From: Bigelowiella natans CCMP2755
Lineage: Eukaryota > Cercozoa > Chlorarachniophyceae
Length of the DNA stretch: 20,000 bases
Direction of reading: 5' to 3'
NCBI GenBank assembly: GCA_000320545.1
Contig: ADNK01002662.1
Span: 1-20,000 of the forward strand
The translations under genes were made by a program, and so were the position numbers. Positions 1 through 10,021 of the stretch are shown one piece after another (within the stretch, counting starts at the first letter, position 1; the number at the start of each line of letters is the position of its first letter). A model generated the notes under the pieces. The model was not told where the DNA came from and ran no database searches. It worked only from the letters and a program-made list of their open reading frames with translations.

Positions 1-12
1 GTTTTAATCTAG

Positions 13-466
13 GCATCATGAGCTGATTGCTACGATGCTTTCTGGAGCAGCGCTAGTGGACGCCTGCATTTTTGTGGTATTGAACGATACGAATCTCTTC
101 CAGTCATGGGACATGTTAGCAATCTAAAGAATCTTCACACAAGATGATATACAGCAAGAACACACACACGCACACACACACACACACACACGCACACACA
201 CACACACACACATACACACACACACGCACATACTTGTACGTTTATCTGCATTGTGATAGGTGGCTGCGGATCAAGATCTGGGTGCTAATTCCGCTGGAAT
301 GCTACATATTCGATGCGCCCAAGCAGCAGGGTAATAGTGCAATCTTATAGAAAAATAAGAGGAGGAGGAGGGGGAGGAGGAGGAGGAGAAACACGATGAC
401 ACATAGCACACTTTATTCCTTCTTTCTCTATTTTTCTCTCTCTGTCTCTCTCTCTCTCTCTGAGTG

Positions 467-504
<38 letters not shown>

Positions 505-1183
505 AGTGTGTGTGTGTTTTACTCTCTCTTTATGCGTATCTTCCATACACACACAAATCTCCATTGAACGTCGTTATATTCGGGAAAGTCAATATATGAA
601 CCAGCGTTTGCCTGCCTCAGGATTGCATCGCATAGTTTGAGTAGTCTCGTCTCAGAGGGCGTCGTATGCCCCCACAGTTCTTCCTGACTCAACTTTGATT
701 CTTCCCTTTAGGCTACTTCAAAGCAGGCGCCTCGTCGTAGTTCAGAACAAGATTGATCTAAAGACAATCCAGCAATGCGCCGAGCACTCTTATCAAATCC
801 AGGATGCTCTCAGGCACACCTCTGCCTCCGATGCGGTAGAAAAGGGCGTGGAGGGGGGGTGTGTGTGGGGGGGGGGAGAAAAAGAGAAATAGCAGTAGTG
901 TAAGTAGAAGTTGTAGAGTTGGTAGTGGTGGGGGGCAACGGTTTGAAGTTTAACTTCCCTTCGACGTATTTGTGCATATGCATGAGGATCCGAGTGGATT
1001 CATACATATTACACTACACTTGAGAGCTACTGCCAAGATTCCCATCATCACCACCATCATTATCATCACCATCATCATCATCAGGTGATAGTTCCTACTG
1101 CAGCCAATCGTAAAATCGGAATCGATTACCTATGTCACCAAATCTCACAGATACGTGGTGTGCTCTTAGACAGCAAGAGCAGT

Positions 1184-1214
<31 letters not shown>

Positions 1215-2655
1215 GCAACAACAACACCACCAATCACACCTCTGATGACGATGAGGACGCATGGAGGGGGGCCGTAGTTCGCAGCTTTGACATCAATAGA
1301 CCGGGTAATATACAATATGTAAATGGCGTGAAGGTAAATCTAACATAACGCACAATGTCTACAACCAGGAATCCCCTTGAAAAAGCTCAACGGAGGAGTG
1401 GTTGGTGGAACGTTGATCAAAGGCAAGGTCAAGGCGGGCGATATGGTATGCCGCTGCGGCAACTATGTATGGCATCCAGTGTGTAATATTCTAGCCTTTT
1501 TGCCTTTTTGTAGATAAGATTACATCTTTTCATTGTCCCTCCAATTGAGGGCCCATGCGCCCCCTCACGTTATTGGAAAGCAAGTGGGGGAGAGGAGGGC
1601 ATAAAGAGGGGGAGGGGAAATATTCTCATTGTTATCTTCGTCATTGAAGTAACGAATAGCAATAATGAACAAATAATTAGGTGGAGATCCGCCCCGGATT
1701 ATGCTATCGCGACGGCACATATTCGCCAATTTTCTCTGAAATCACTGCAGTGAGAAGGGGCGGCGAGCAGCCAAAACACGGCAAACCTGGAGGCTTGTAC
1801 GCGCTAGGTAGCTTCACATGAAGAATCGATTTTATAATACATAGAGGTCGATAATGCGCCCTATTATTCTATATGTATTGTATAGCAGCGTTAGAGCAAT
1901 CGTATTCGCAGTACCAATACCAACGAAACATGTTTAGATCCTACAACGGCCTCATGTTTCTATGCACTCAATGATATTCTCTGCTACCTTCACCCCCTTT
2001 ACCAGGCCTCACCGTTGACCCGCAATTCACGAAGGACGATAGGATGGTTGGAAACACCCTTGGCAAACCAGGGTATTGACGTTGGAAAAAGAGAGCCGTT
2101 TGAGGAAGAAGAGGAGAAGGAGGGGAAAGGGAAAGGGGGGAGGGGTAGGCTAAAGCACGGCTGTATTAGTATAGTAGTGAACGTAGGAGGGAGAGGGAGA
2201 GCAACGAGATAGCAGGAATCTTAAATACGGCATCCTAACTCTTGCTATATAACCTGTTGTCGCTAACGTATACTATTCCAGGACTCTACCCCCTGTCTTC
2301 ATCCTCGTCAAAGCTTTCATAAAACGACTTCGAGTTGATCTAAGTGAGAGGAAGCTAAGACCTCTGCGGAAAGGGGAGATCGTCAAGGTAATAGCCAAAG
2401 GAGCTGCTTTTCATTGCCGGGGGCAACACAAACAACAACAGGCAAAGACACACCCGATAGTGAGACCGAACCGTCTTCTTCCTACAGGTTCAAATCGGTC
2501 ATTCTCTTCGGAGAGCTAAGATAACCGCGGTGGAGAACCATCTTGCAACGGAGTCCGCCGAGCTTAAAATGCGCTTGGAGCTTCCAATCTGTGCCCCTCT
2601 TGATTCTCGAATTGCTGTGCTTACGAGGGACGGGCAATCTACCTCGAGGTGCATG

Positions 2656-2709
<54 letters not shown>

Positions 2710-2924
2710 GGTGTACGCATGTTTCTCGCTTTCTATGATTGTAGTACAAACAATCAAACTTTGCCAGTCTACTACTACTAGTACTACAACAACAACAACA
2801 ACAACTACTACTTTCCGTCTCACACTGTGTCTAAAAATACAGCTCTGCTGCCACGTCATCCGCATCGTTCAAGATTGCGGGCTTTGGCGTATTGCAGAAA
2901 GTCGTATTGGCGAAAGCGAAGCAG
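13..2924 (+). CDS. EIF2S3: Translation initiation factor eIF2 gamma subunit, 3' portion (10 exons; 5' end outside window)
   Basis: GTPase subunit that carries initiator Met-tRNA to the 40S ribosome. Exons by homology and phase: 13-76, 260-330, 712-835, 1085-1304, 1369-1445, 1681-1807, 2006-2072, 2282-2387, 2488-2648, 2843-2924; 366 codons stay open throughout. Visible family landmarks: HELIATMLSGAALVDA just after the G3 region, VVVQNKIDL (G4, NKID) at 742-768, VIVPTAANRKIGID (G5 region) in exon 4, VVRSFDINRPG and LNGGVVGGTLIKGKVKAGD (domain II), EIRPG, KPGGLYALG, DDRMVGNTLG, VQIGHSLRRAKITAV and FKIAGFG (domain III end). Sequence is clearly diverged from animal or yeast eIF2-gamma but shows no lesion. 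A serine-rich, acidic insertion sits between the G domain and domain II. The family normally ends about a dozen residues after the last motif, which is where exon 10 ends. Without splicing at 2925 the frame would run on to a TAA at 3042-3044 through an odd Met/Thr-rich tail. Confidence 0.88.
161..230. repeat. (CA)n microsatellite, intronic
   Basis: Imperfect CA tract with CG and TA interruptions in the eIF2-gamma intron 77-259, ending about 30 bases before the acceptor. Confidence 0.95.
359..517. repeat. GGA, (TC)n and (GT)n tracts, intronic
   Basis: GGA-rich run at 359-388, TC tract at about 435-461 and GT tract at about 470-517, all in the intron 331-711. Confidence 0.9.
1171..1213 (+). 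repeat. Coding AGC repeat (poly-serine) in eIF2-gamma
   Basis: AGC/AGT tract inside exon 4 encodes a run of serines followed by GNNNTTNHTSDDDEDAW, adding a disordered acidic insert of about 25-30 residues between the G domain and domain II. Confidence 0.9.
2653..2812. repeat. (GT)n tract plus CTA/CAA triplets, intronic
   Basis: GT tract at 2653-2706, starting five bases after the donor at 2649, then CTA and CAA triplets at 2769-2812, in the eIF2-gamma intron 2649-2842. Confidence 0.9.
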
Positions 2925-3055
2925 GTGGAGATGATAGCGACGATGATGCTGCGGTTGATGATAGTGATTTTGATGATGACAACGTCGACAAACCCAACTG
3001 CAACAAACAAAAAAGTTCCGTTGAACAAAGATAACGAGAGTTAATCTAACCAAAG
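2925..3055 (+). other. Candidate intron joining eIF2-gamma to eIF2-alpha
   Basis: GTGGAG at 2925 and AG at 3054-3055 bound a 131-base stretch containing a GATGATGATG-type repeat, like other introns here. Splicing is phase 0 on both sides and joins ...LAKAKQ to VSKTLTGAGELEHG. Both site types occur at homology-supported introns in this window: the donor GTGGAA at 3813 and AAG acceptors at 3959, 15744, 15952, 16900 and 18697. A second in-frame solution exists: intron 2925-3030, a 25-base exon 3031-3055, then an intron 3056-3287 with a strong GTAAGC donor and a TTCTCCAG acceptor. The alternative without fusion is that 3056-3316 is a 5' leader and alpha starts at the ATG at 3317. Confidence 0.5.
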
Positions 3056-3553
3056 GTAAGCAAGACCCTAACCGGGGCCGGCGAGCTTGAGCATGGCGTC
3101 GAAGAAGCGGAGAGCAATGAGGGCACAAACATTCACGTTAGCATAAATCCGGCTGTTGCTGAGCTGCCTTCTTCTCCGAGCGAATTTGAGTGCAACAACG
3201 GCAATGATGTCAAGACGGAACTACAAGTGCCAGGCCGAGAGCGCGAGAGAGATGACCAGGAGAATCCTCCCAATGACACTTCTCCAGTAGAGCCTTCTAG
3301 CATAGCGCTGGTTGGAATGAAAGAATGGAGAATGTATTCTGAAGAATACCCTCGTGCCACCACGCTCACAGTGGCAAGGTTCTTAAGGGAAGTCCCCGGC
3401 GCTGGTAAGATAGTAGTTGGTGGGTAGGAGAGAAAGAACAAGGAAGATGATGAAGATCAAGACAATAGAAGTTCTATACCTCTGATTTGTCAAGTAACTA
3501 CGATGCAGTACAACTTCTACTCATTAGAAAGATGTATGAGACACAACCAAACG

Positions 3554-3589
<36 letters not shown>

Positions 3590-4175
3590 GTATATTATTG
3601 TCAGGAACATACGTAACACTCCCAGAGTACGGAGAATTAGAAGCCCTGGTTCCCCTTGGCCAGCACTCATTTGCTGGAAGGAGAGCAAGGCATGGAAAAA
3701 CCTTTCCGAAGAACTCCGATGTCGTCGTGAAGGTGCTGCGATCTGGCCCGCACGGTGTTGACGTCACTCGCAAGCGGATCGACACCCGCGACAAGGAAGA
3801 TTGCCTGCAGAGGTGGAATAGAACTCTCTTTTATAGTAGTACAAAAGAGGCTGTTGTGTTGTCCGCACAAAACGAAGGCATCGATTTACTACTGCTGTTA
3901 TTGCTGCTGCTGCTACTGCTGCTGTAATTTGACACTCTTGCGCCTTCTCATAAATTAAGGTTTAAACGATCTAGTCGGCTTCGGTCGTTGATTGGGGAGT
4001 TCTATGTGAAGGCCCTTGCGATGTACGCGCATAAAGGAGTCGGCGGCGGGATTAACTCTGACCTGGAGGAACGATTGGCGACGAAATCAATGGGGTTTAT
4101 GCACAGGATGTACGATTTTATTGAGGAAAACGAAGTAATTTGCATCCTCCGACGAAACACACACACACACAGACA

Positions 4176-4217
<42 letters not shown>

Positions 4218-5026
4218 ATGTCTAATGCATCATTATGACAATAGGATTGTCGTTTCAACGCCGCTGAGAGTGAAGATGATGATAAGGATGGGGTAGACAT
4301 TGACCATCCGCTACAAGTCCTAATCCAGCACGAAAATGAGAGGGACAACGACAGCAATAAAGGCCGAGAAGAAAGTCATGACAGCAAATCCGCCTCCACT
4401 TTTGTCCAAATGCTTAAATCATCGGGAATGAATGCGAAAGAGCAGGCAATATTCTCCGAAATTGCTGCAAAGCGTCTCCATTCCTATAGGAAAAAGGGTA
4501 AGCTTTTAGCAGCAAGATAATGAACTTATATGAAAACACACCATCCCTTGTAGAGTAGACCAGAAGACAATAAACCAATAGCGATTTGTGCGCTTCAATG
4601 ATTTTCAGAAGAAAAACAGCTTTTTTTAATGATTGTTTGGTGCGTTGATAAATTCTCTTCAGCTACACGTGCAGTTGCAGAGGTGATGTGTTTCTTTGGC
4701 CCAGGAGTTATTGCAGTTAAGAAAGCGCTGGTATGTTACTATATGTTATATATGTATATATATGTACATATATGTATGCATGCTTGTGTGCGGATCTGCG
4801 TGCAATTTCATGTGATGATAATACATTGTACATTCTCTTATGTTCTGGCAACTCTGTGCAGAAAATGTGCAGATTACCCAAGGGAGTGGAGATAGTCGTG
4901 AAGTCAGCGCCCTTCTACACTGTTGAAGTACGTTCCGAAAATGCCGAAAAAGATTTGATCAAAACGTTGTCGCGGCTGCAAGCTGTTTTTAAAGACCAGG
5001 GGATGGAGATCAAAAGAATGCGTTGA
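3056..5026 (+). CDS. EIF2S1: Translation initiation factor eIF2 alpha subunit, complete (6 exons), possibly fused to gamma
   Basis: Regulatory subunit of eIF2. Exons: 3056-3404, 3605-3812, 3960-4134, 4245-4497, 4663-4730, 4862-5026 (TGA at 5024). From the ATG at 3317 the product is 318 residues, against 315 in human eIF2-alpha. Order: S1-type OB domain (MKEWRMYSEEYPRA, GTYVTLPEYGELEALVPL, DVVVKVLR, VDVTRKRI), helical domain (RLRSLIGEFYVKALAMYA, FSEIAAKRL), and the alpha-beta C-terminal domain that docks on gamma (ATRAVAEVMCFFGPG, AVKKAL, GVEIVVKSAPFYTVEV, LIKTLSRLQAVFKDQG). A serine (about residue 51 from the 3317 Met) aligns with the classic phosphorylation site. The helical domain carries an acidic insertion of roughly 40 residues in exon 4. 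Upstream of 3317 the frame is open for 87 codons to 3056, rich in Glu, Ser, Pro and Asn, with no ATG and a stop at 3047-3049, so it must be reached by splicing if it is translated. Family call is firm; the N-terminus is not. Confidence 0.85.
3558..3587. repeat. (TA)n microsatellite, intronic
   Basis: In the eIF2-alpha intron 3405-3604, ending 17 bases before the acceptor. Confidence 0.95.
3890..3924. repeat. CTG triplet tract, intronic
   Basis: CTG/CTA tract in the eIF2-alpha intron 3813-3959; its open Leu frame is not coding. Confidence 0.9.
4157..4215. repeat. (AC)n microsatellite, intronic
   Basis: In the eIF2-alpha intron 4135-4244, taking up more than half of it. Confidence 0.95.
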
Positions 5027-6031
5027 AAAATTGAAGCCATCCAATCAGCATAGCATAATCATTTTACACACGGCAATATCAACATGAGCGCGAAGATGAG
5101 GCAAGTAATACATGGAGCTAACAAATGAGCGTGATAAACGAGTGAGTAAAGCGAGCATGTCATACACGTCAATGTTCGCTTGCGTCTAAGTGTGCTTAGT
5201 GCGGATATCGTGCTTCAATCCCTGCGCGCACGTGCAGTATTCATTGTGTAGACACTTTGATCTTCGGTGCTCAAAAGTTTTATATTACTTATACTAGTAT
5301 AATTTGGCAAGCCTGGGATGAAACACAGAAATTGGAGAGCCAGTATGTGCTAATAGTGCATGTACATATGCTGCTTTGCAAGATGTTCACGCCTTACCTA
5401 GTGGGGTGTGCACTATTATCGATATGATAGCGCATTTTGTGAGCACAATTATGTAATGATACTGATGCAACAACGCGACGTGCGAGTGTAGAATGACTAC
5501 AGGAAGGTCATAAGATGGGATTTGTTACCACTTCTGATGAATGGAATACTTAATACGTTTGTTTAATGTCAACTATCATCATCATTATATTAACATAAAT
5601 AACCATCGTGGCATATACACACAGGCTAGAGATTGATTGGCTGTAGTTCTTTCAAATTTACTTTCTGTGACGTCCCTTCTTGATAAACAAAATAATCATT
5701 ACTCTCTTTCATATTCCTCCGCTATCATGTAATACTCTTTGGTCGTCTATCATCCAAACCTATGACCAGAAAGCTACAGACATAGCGCAGGATATCGTCT
5801 CCCAGCCTTTTGGGTAATAGGAATGATCGGAAATGGCAGCAGCGACGACGGTAAGAACGATGATGGCAAATATCGATTCGTTGACATGACGTTACCTTCG
5901 AAGCTGCTGCTCTTGTGGTGAAGATGAAGGCTTCTTCAATGCAATCAGCAGCACTCGCAAAATAGGCCACCAAAACTCAGCGCGGCACTAAATGACAAGG
6001 CACACAACGAGCAACCATAAGTGGATATGAA

Positions 6032-6034
<3 letters not shown>

Positions 6035-6075
<41 letters not shown>

Positions 6076-6090
6076 GTGTGTGTGTGTGTT
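6035..6090. repeat. (TG)n microsatellite
   Basis: In the unassigned region 5027-7920; one CG interruption. Confidence 0.95.
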
Positions 6091-6309
6091 TCCGTTGCTC
6101 TAACGATGCTCTCTGTAGTATTTACCTTATTCAGAATACTGTTTATTTTGCCGTTATGTTGACGTCTTTGCGCATGGCCATCATCACTGGTTGCAATCCT
6201 TTCCTCGACCACGATTTTGACGTGCTTGGAAGAAAAGAAGAAGTCACGATGACAGTAACAATGATGATTCTCTCTATCTCTCTCCCTCTCTCTATCTATT
6301 TTCCTAAAC

Positions 6310-6311
<2 letters not shown>

Positions 6312-6341
<30 letters not shown>
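6312..6341. repeat. (TA)n microsatellite
   Basis: In the unassigned region 5027-7920, just after a TCTCTC-rich stretch. Confidence 0.95.
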
Positions 6342-6343
<2 letters not shown>

Positions 6344-7920
6344 GAAGCGTGCCAGATTTGAAAGAAACACGGCTTGATCATACTGATGGATGTTGAAATG
6401 CTTGTAAAAGGTGGAGGGAAATGAAATGTTCATTCGAAAAGAGATGATAGTCCTTCAGGGTAGCATAAGGCTCCTCTGACGAATAGGAGCCACCTGTGAC
6501 AGCAAGTATGCGGAATTCGAGGAATATCTTGGATCACTAGCTGCATTTGACATCTGCACCTGATGTTGCATTCAATATTATGATTATGATGCTCTACTCC
6601 TTGTTCTTCATGTTTTTTTCGTGCTTCCTTGGTGCTATCACTTATCATCATCACGCCGTTGCTACCAAGTATCGTTCTTCCTTTGGCGAGAGAATATTAT
6701 AGGCAATGTAGTAGTGTTGCACAAGAGAGCGCCGGTCAAACACGCTGTATATGAATAGGGGAGACAGGCAAAAATCATAGGAAATCTTAGCGGAATGGTA
6801 TAGAGAACAAGGAGAAGGAAACGATCATGGTTTTGTTTCAACTTTGTACTGCATTCTCATGCATATCTCTTTCTCTTTTCTGTTTGCGGTGATGTTCTGC
6901 TCCCTCAACACTGCCTGATCCCCCCCCCCTCTGAGGAGGTACTACCTGTGCCCAATTCCAAATGTGTACTGCCGCGGATCAAAAGCGAAGTTGAATTTAG
7001 CGGCAAATGGCGGCAGATTTCCGACAGTGGACTGGACTTTCAACCCTGGATCATTGTCGATAGATCAAATAGATCATTATCATCTGCAACGTGGTGAAGC
7101 AGCCATTACAGGAAAGTGCGAATCTAATGGGATGGCTACACCAATTATCCTACCCCTATTTCACTCTGTATTATTAAAGAATTTAGATTGTCGATGTCGC
7201 AGTGTTCGTAGTCATCTACGTCTATTACCATGCACGTAGCTTGTAAGAGCAGAACGCACAGCAGTCTCGAGTTGACTGTGCTCCTTTTGATCAGCTGTCC
7301 TGCTATTTTTACCTGGAAAAGGATAAGAGGTCAACCCAACCAGTATATCATTATTGCAAAATAATATCATCCTTGGCTATGACAGCAACCATTGCTATCG
7401 TCATCATCATTATCATCGTCGTCGTCGTCGTCGTCGCCGTGATCATCTTTTTCACTCACGTTCCTGTATATCCATGTCAGCGACTGGAGAATTCTGGGCC
7501 TCATAGTGAATACTCTGAGATAAAAGCATAGAAGGAAGGCACATGAGTGATTTACACTAGCATTTTGGCTTAATTCAGGTTTGTCAGTTCTTAAATAGTA
7601 TTATCATCGCCCCTGCCACGTGGTTTCATCGGAATGAAATCGTAGGTGACTTCACAAGAAAGAGTGGGTAGAAACACTAAGCCCCATTCCCCACCCTCGG
7701 AGAATTGTGAGTGCAAATATACCTCGATAAGATCATGCAAGGTGGTAATACACCTCCTAGCACCCATCTTATTTGGCCACGGAAGAAGAGGAGGAAGAGA
7801 TGACGATGGAAGCTCGAAAACCAATGGCGAACTGTCGTCGTCGCCGTCGCCGTTTAAAGTTTATTTTGTGCTAACAAGAATGTCGCGATGTGTGTACGCC
7901 ATTCGTTCCTTCTATGCAGA

Positions 7921-8286
7921 ATGCCTATCCGAAATAAGAATCTCATAATCTCGAGAGTCCCTCTGGATCTCAACAAATTCTGGATCTACGATGTAGCGCG
8001 ACATGTCCGAAAAGCCGAAAAGTTGCTTTTTGTTGATGTGCAACGACATGTAGATCTAGATGCTGTTCCCTCAAAATTTCAATTTTGGTAAAAAATCAAT
8101 GGTATTTTTGCCAGTGTAAAGCTATTGGAGGATGTCGCATGACCCTAGTAATGTCGTTAGATCTATGTGTCGTTACCTGACATCAAATCTTCTTTTTCCA
8201 GTTACTCGAGAATTACATACGATGTAGCTCCAGTCTTACCCGAAAGTAAAGGAGTGCTGATTTTTCTAGGCGACATTCGTAAATGA
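7921..8286 (+). CDS. Hypothetical small two-exon gene (83 residues)
   Basis: ATG at 7921, exon 7921-8087, intron 8088-8201 (GTAAAA...TCTTTTTCCAG), exon 8202-8286 ending in TGA; phases agree (2 then 1). The product begins MPIRNKNLIISRVPLDLNKF and ends VLIFLGDIRK. I recognise no domain. It ends 94 bases upstream of the WWE gene start on the same strand. The first exon is also open on the minus strand, but that reading has no usable donor before its stop. A pyrimidine-rich stretch and AG lie just before the ATG, so an upstream exon is possible. Treat as tentative. Confidence 0.35.
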
Positions 8287-8380
8287 AGTCTTTAAAGATA
8301 AATCATCAACATCTTCAAGCTGTGAAATATCTGCTCGATCTTGATTCCATTTTTGCGCGGGGCAACATCATTTGTGCAAG

Positions 8381-9828
8381 ATGTCTAAGACATACGTATG
8401 GCAATGGGAAGACGAAGGAAGTAAGAATTTCATTTCCTCTTCCGATTGAACGTCCATCAGTTGATCCATACTCACAGCTTTCAAAGATTACGGAGATCAT
8501 GCACAAAAGCAGATTGAAAAGGCGTTCAAAAAGGGCCAAAAGAAGGTAAAAAAGTAAAGAAGGTGTAGAAAGTGTAGAATCTTCAAAATTTTCGACGCAT
8601 ATTCGTTGATACCGATAAATACCCGCCTACCAACGGGAAATAGGTCACGCTGTCATTTGCGAAAAAGTATGAAGTTCACTTCAGTCGCAAGGATAAGAAG
8701 ATTTTCCAGCTTAACAAAGATACAGGCATTTCCATTTTAAGTAGTGAATCTTCGAATAAGCAGTGAACACGTATTTGTTACTTAATAGGCTTTAGACGCC
8801 AAGTGCGTCGACTTAGTTCTCGAAAACGAGAACGTGATGCGCCAAGGTCGGATATACCTCTTTCAAAAAAACCCAAACCGGAAGAGATCAAGACCGACGT
8901 GTTCGGACCTTGGCCTTCCCCTATGGACAAGGGCAGCGTCTGGATTCAGTTCTTGAGACATTTCAGAAAAGATATAAGATCCTTTTGCAACAAATGTTGG
9001 GACGACAAGACGGCAGCTCTATCGCAAAAGACCATCGAATCTGTTTTCTACTGTGCAATCAAGTGCATGAATATGCTCGCTGTTGCTGAAAAATTTAAGG
9101 ATCAGCTGCAATCATCGAATGGGGAAGTCGAGGGTTTTGTGGACGAGGAGGGTTTTGTGGACGAGGAGAAAGCAAAGCTGACAGCTGAAGAAATCAAACA
9201 TATTAAGGTGCTACAAGAACTATGGGTTAATAACACTTGAATGCCAAAGTAGATTCGTTACTTTTTCAATCAGGATTTTCAGAAAGCGTACGATGGGCTA
9301 AAATCGACAGTTGGAATTGGAAATTCAAAGTTGGCATGTATGGCAAAACAACTGGATCCTCATGAGATTCCCGCTATGAAGGTCATAATGTCTAAAGTGG
9401 CACGAGAGTTACTTCAAATTGATTTTTCTTTTTAGTCCATACGGGCTCGTGCAAATGCATACCTCAAAGAAAGACAGGAGTATAAAGATAAGGAGCTTTC
9501 TGCCGAAAGGAAAAAGTTACTCCTCATTGATGTAAAATTGCAGATTGAAAGTGTGACCAACAACGTCAAGAACATGAAGAGTACCATAAAAGAGGTTAAG
9601 GGTAAAATTAAAAAATGCAAAAAAGATGAAAGTGATGGAAAAGAGAGACTCAAGTCCCTTGCATGGGATGATGTAGAGGAAAGACCGAAAATCATAGCTG
9701 GCATAAAAGCAGCGATGGCGAAAGCACTTGAACATACTCGTAATGTGGCGGCCTTGGAAGAGGAGATAAAGGAAGCGGGGAAAAGTTTGATTGCTTTCAA
9801 AGAAGATGAGAAAGCTCTTGCTGGTTAG
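8381..9828 (+). CDS. WWE-domain protein with basic region and coiled-coil tail (6 exons, 380 residues)
   Basis: Exons 8381-8420, 8478-8545, 8644-8740, 8789-9225, 9274-9381, 9436-9828 (TAG at 9826); all phases agree. Residues about 4-73 form a WWE domain: YVWQWEDEG, then DYGDHAQKQIEKAFKKGQKK, VTLSFAKKYEVHFS, IFQLNKDTGISIL and FRRQVRR. These match the family pattern of paired Trp with acidic turn, IE.A...G, the beta strand with YEV.F, Q.N..TG and the terminal Arg. WWE domains generally bind iso-ADP-ribose in poly-ADP-ribose chains or act in ubiquitin ligases. No RING, HECT, PARP catalytic or macro domain follows. Instead there is an NLS-like run (RRLSSRKRERDAPR, SKKPKPEE), a Trp/Cys/Phe-rich middle I do not recognise, and a Lys/Glu-rich helical tail likely to be coiled coil. 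The ATG just before the first WWE strand is preceded by an in-frame TGA at 8342; an AAG directly before the ATG leaves room for an upstream exon. Introns are 48-98 bases and lack microsatellites. Confidence 0.72.
9131..9166 (+). repeat. Perfect 18-base tandem duplication inside the WWE gene
   Basis: The 18-base unit at 9131-9148 is repeated without change at 9149-9166. It encodes GFVDEE twice in frame just before the segment EKAKLTAEEIKHIK. Identity at the nucleotide level points to a recent duplication. Confidence 0.9.
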
Positions 9829-10021
9829 ATGGAAGCTGTGGACACGTGGACACCAAAGCAGTTTGTTCTCATGGAGCACGGAAATGTTCACAAAGATTTG
9901 CACGTGCAAGTTCTCCCATCGTGAAATTGTGCACACATCAATATCTTGTTCATTGCACACGTGCACATGCATCATGGACTCAGCAACACCTTGATCACAG
10001 ATTGCATGCATTGCATGGTGT

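Larger units (their letters stand above)
5027..7920. other. No supported gene; intergenic or unrecognised exons
   Basis: About 2.9 kb between the eIF2-alpha stop and the next putative gene. It contains a TG tract (6035-6090), a TA tract (6312-6341) and a CAT/CGT tract (7400-7437). Several short open stretches look mildly protein-like: plus strand near 5690-5818 ending before a GTAATA; plus strand near 5884-5958; minus strand near 5725-5973; and two overlapping plus frames near 6920-7240. I recognised no family in any of them, and rival frames are open on both strands, so none is annotated as a gene. Confidence 0.5.

Noticed and set aside
144-564. Open frames of Thr/His or Val/Cys repeats on both strands
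   Set aside because: They are translations of CA/GT microsatellites inside an eIF2-gamma intron; the same holds at 2482-2865, 4002-4357, 5988-6377 and 15486-15743.
3133-3441. 102-codon minus-strand frame
   Set aside because: Antisense to the eIF2-alpha N-terminal exon, with no recognisable motif.
5027-7920. Third eIF2 subunit (beta) next to gamma and alpha
   Set aside because: Looked for lysine blocks, the conserved core and the C-terminal zinc-finger cysteines in plus and minus frames; none found.
7900-8040. Minus-strand reading with YIVDPEFVEIQRDSRDYEIL, reminiscent of a PP2C phosphatase strand
   Set aside because: No donor precedes its stop, no other PP2C motif is nearby, and the plus strand gives a cleaner two-exon model.
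8283-8549. 88-codon plus frame beginning MKSLKINHQHLQ
   Set aside because: It overlaps the first two WWE exons in another frame; the WWE reading has clear domain motifs and consistent splice phases.
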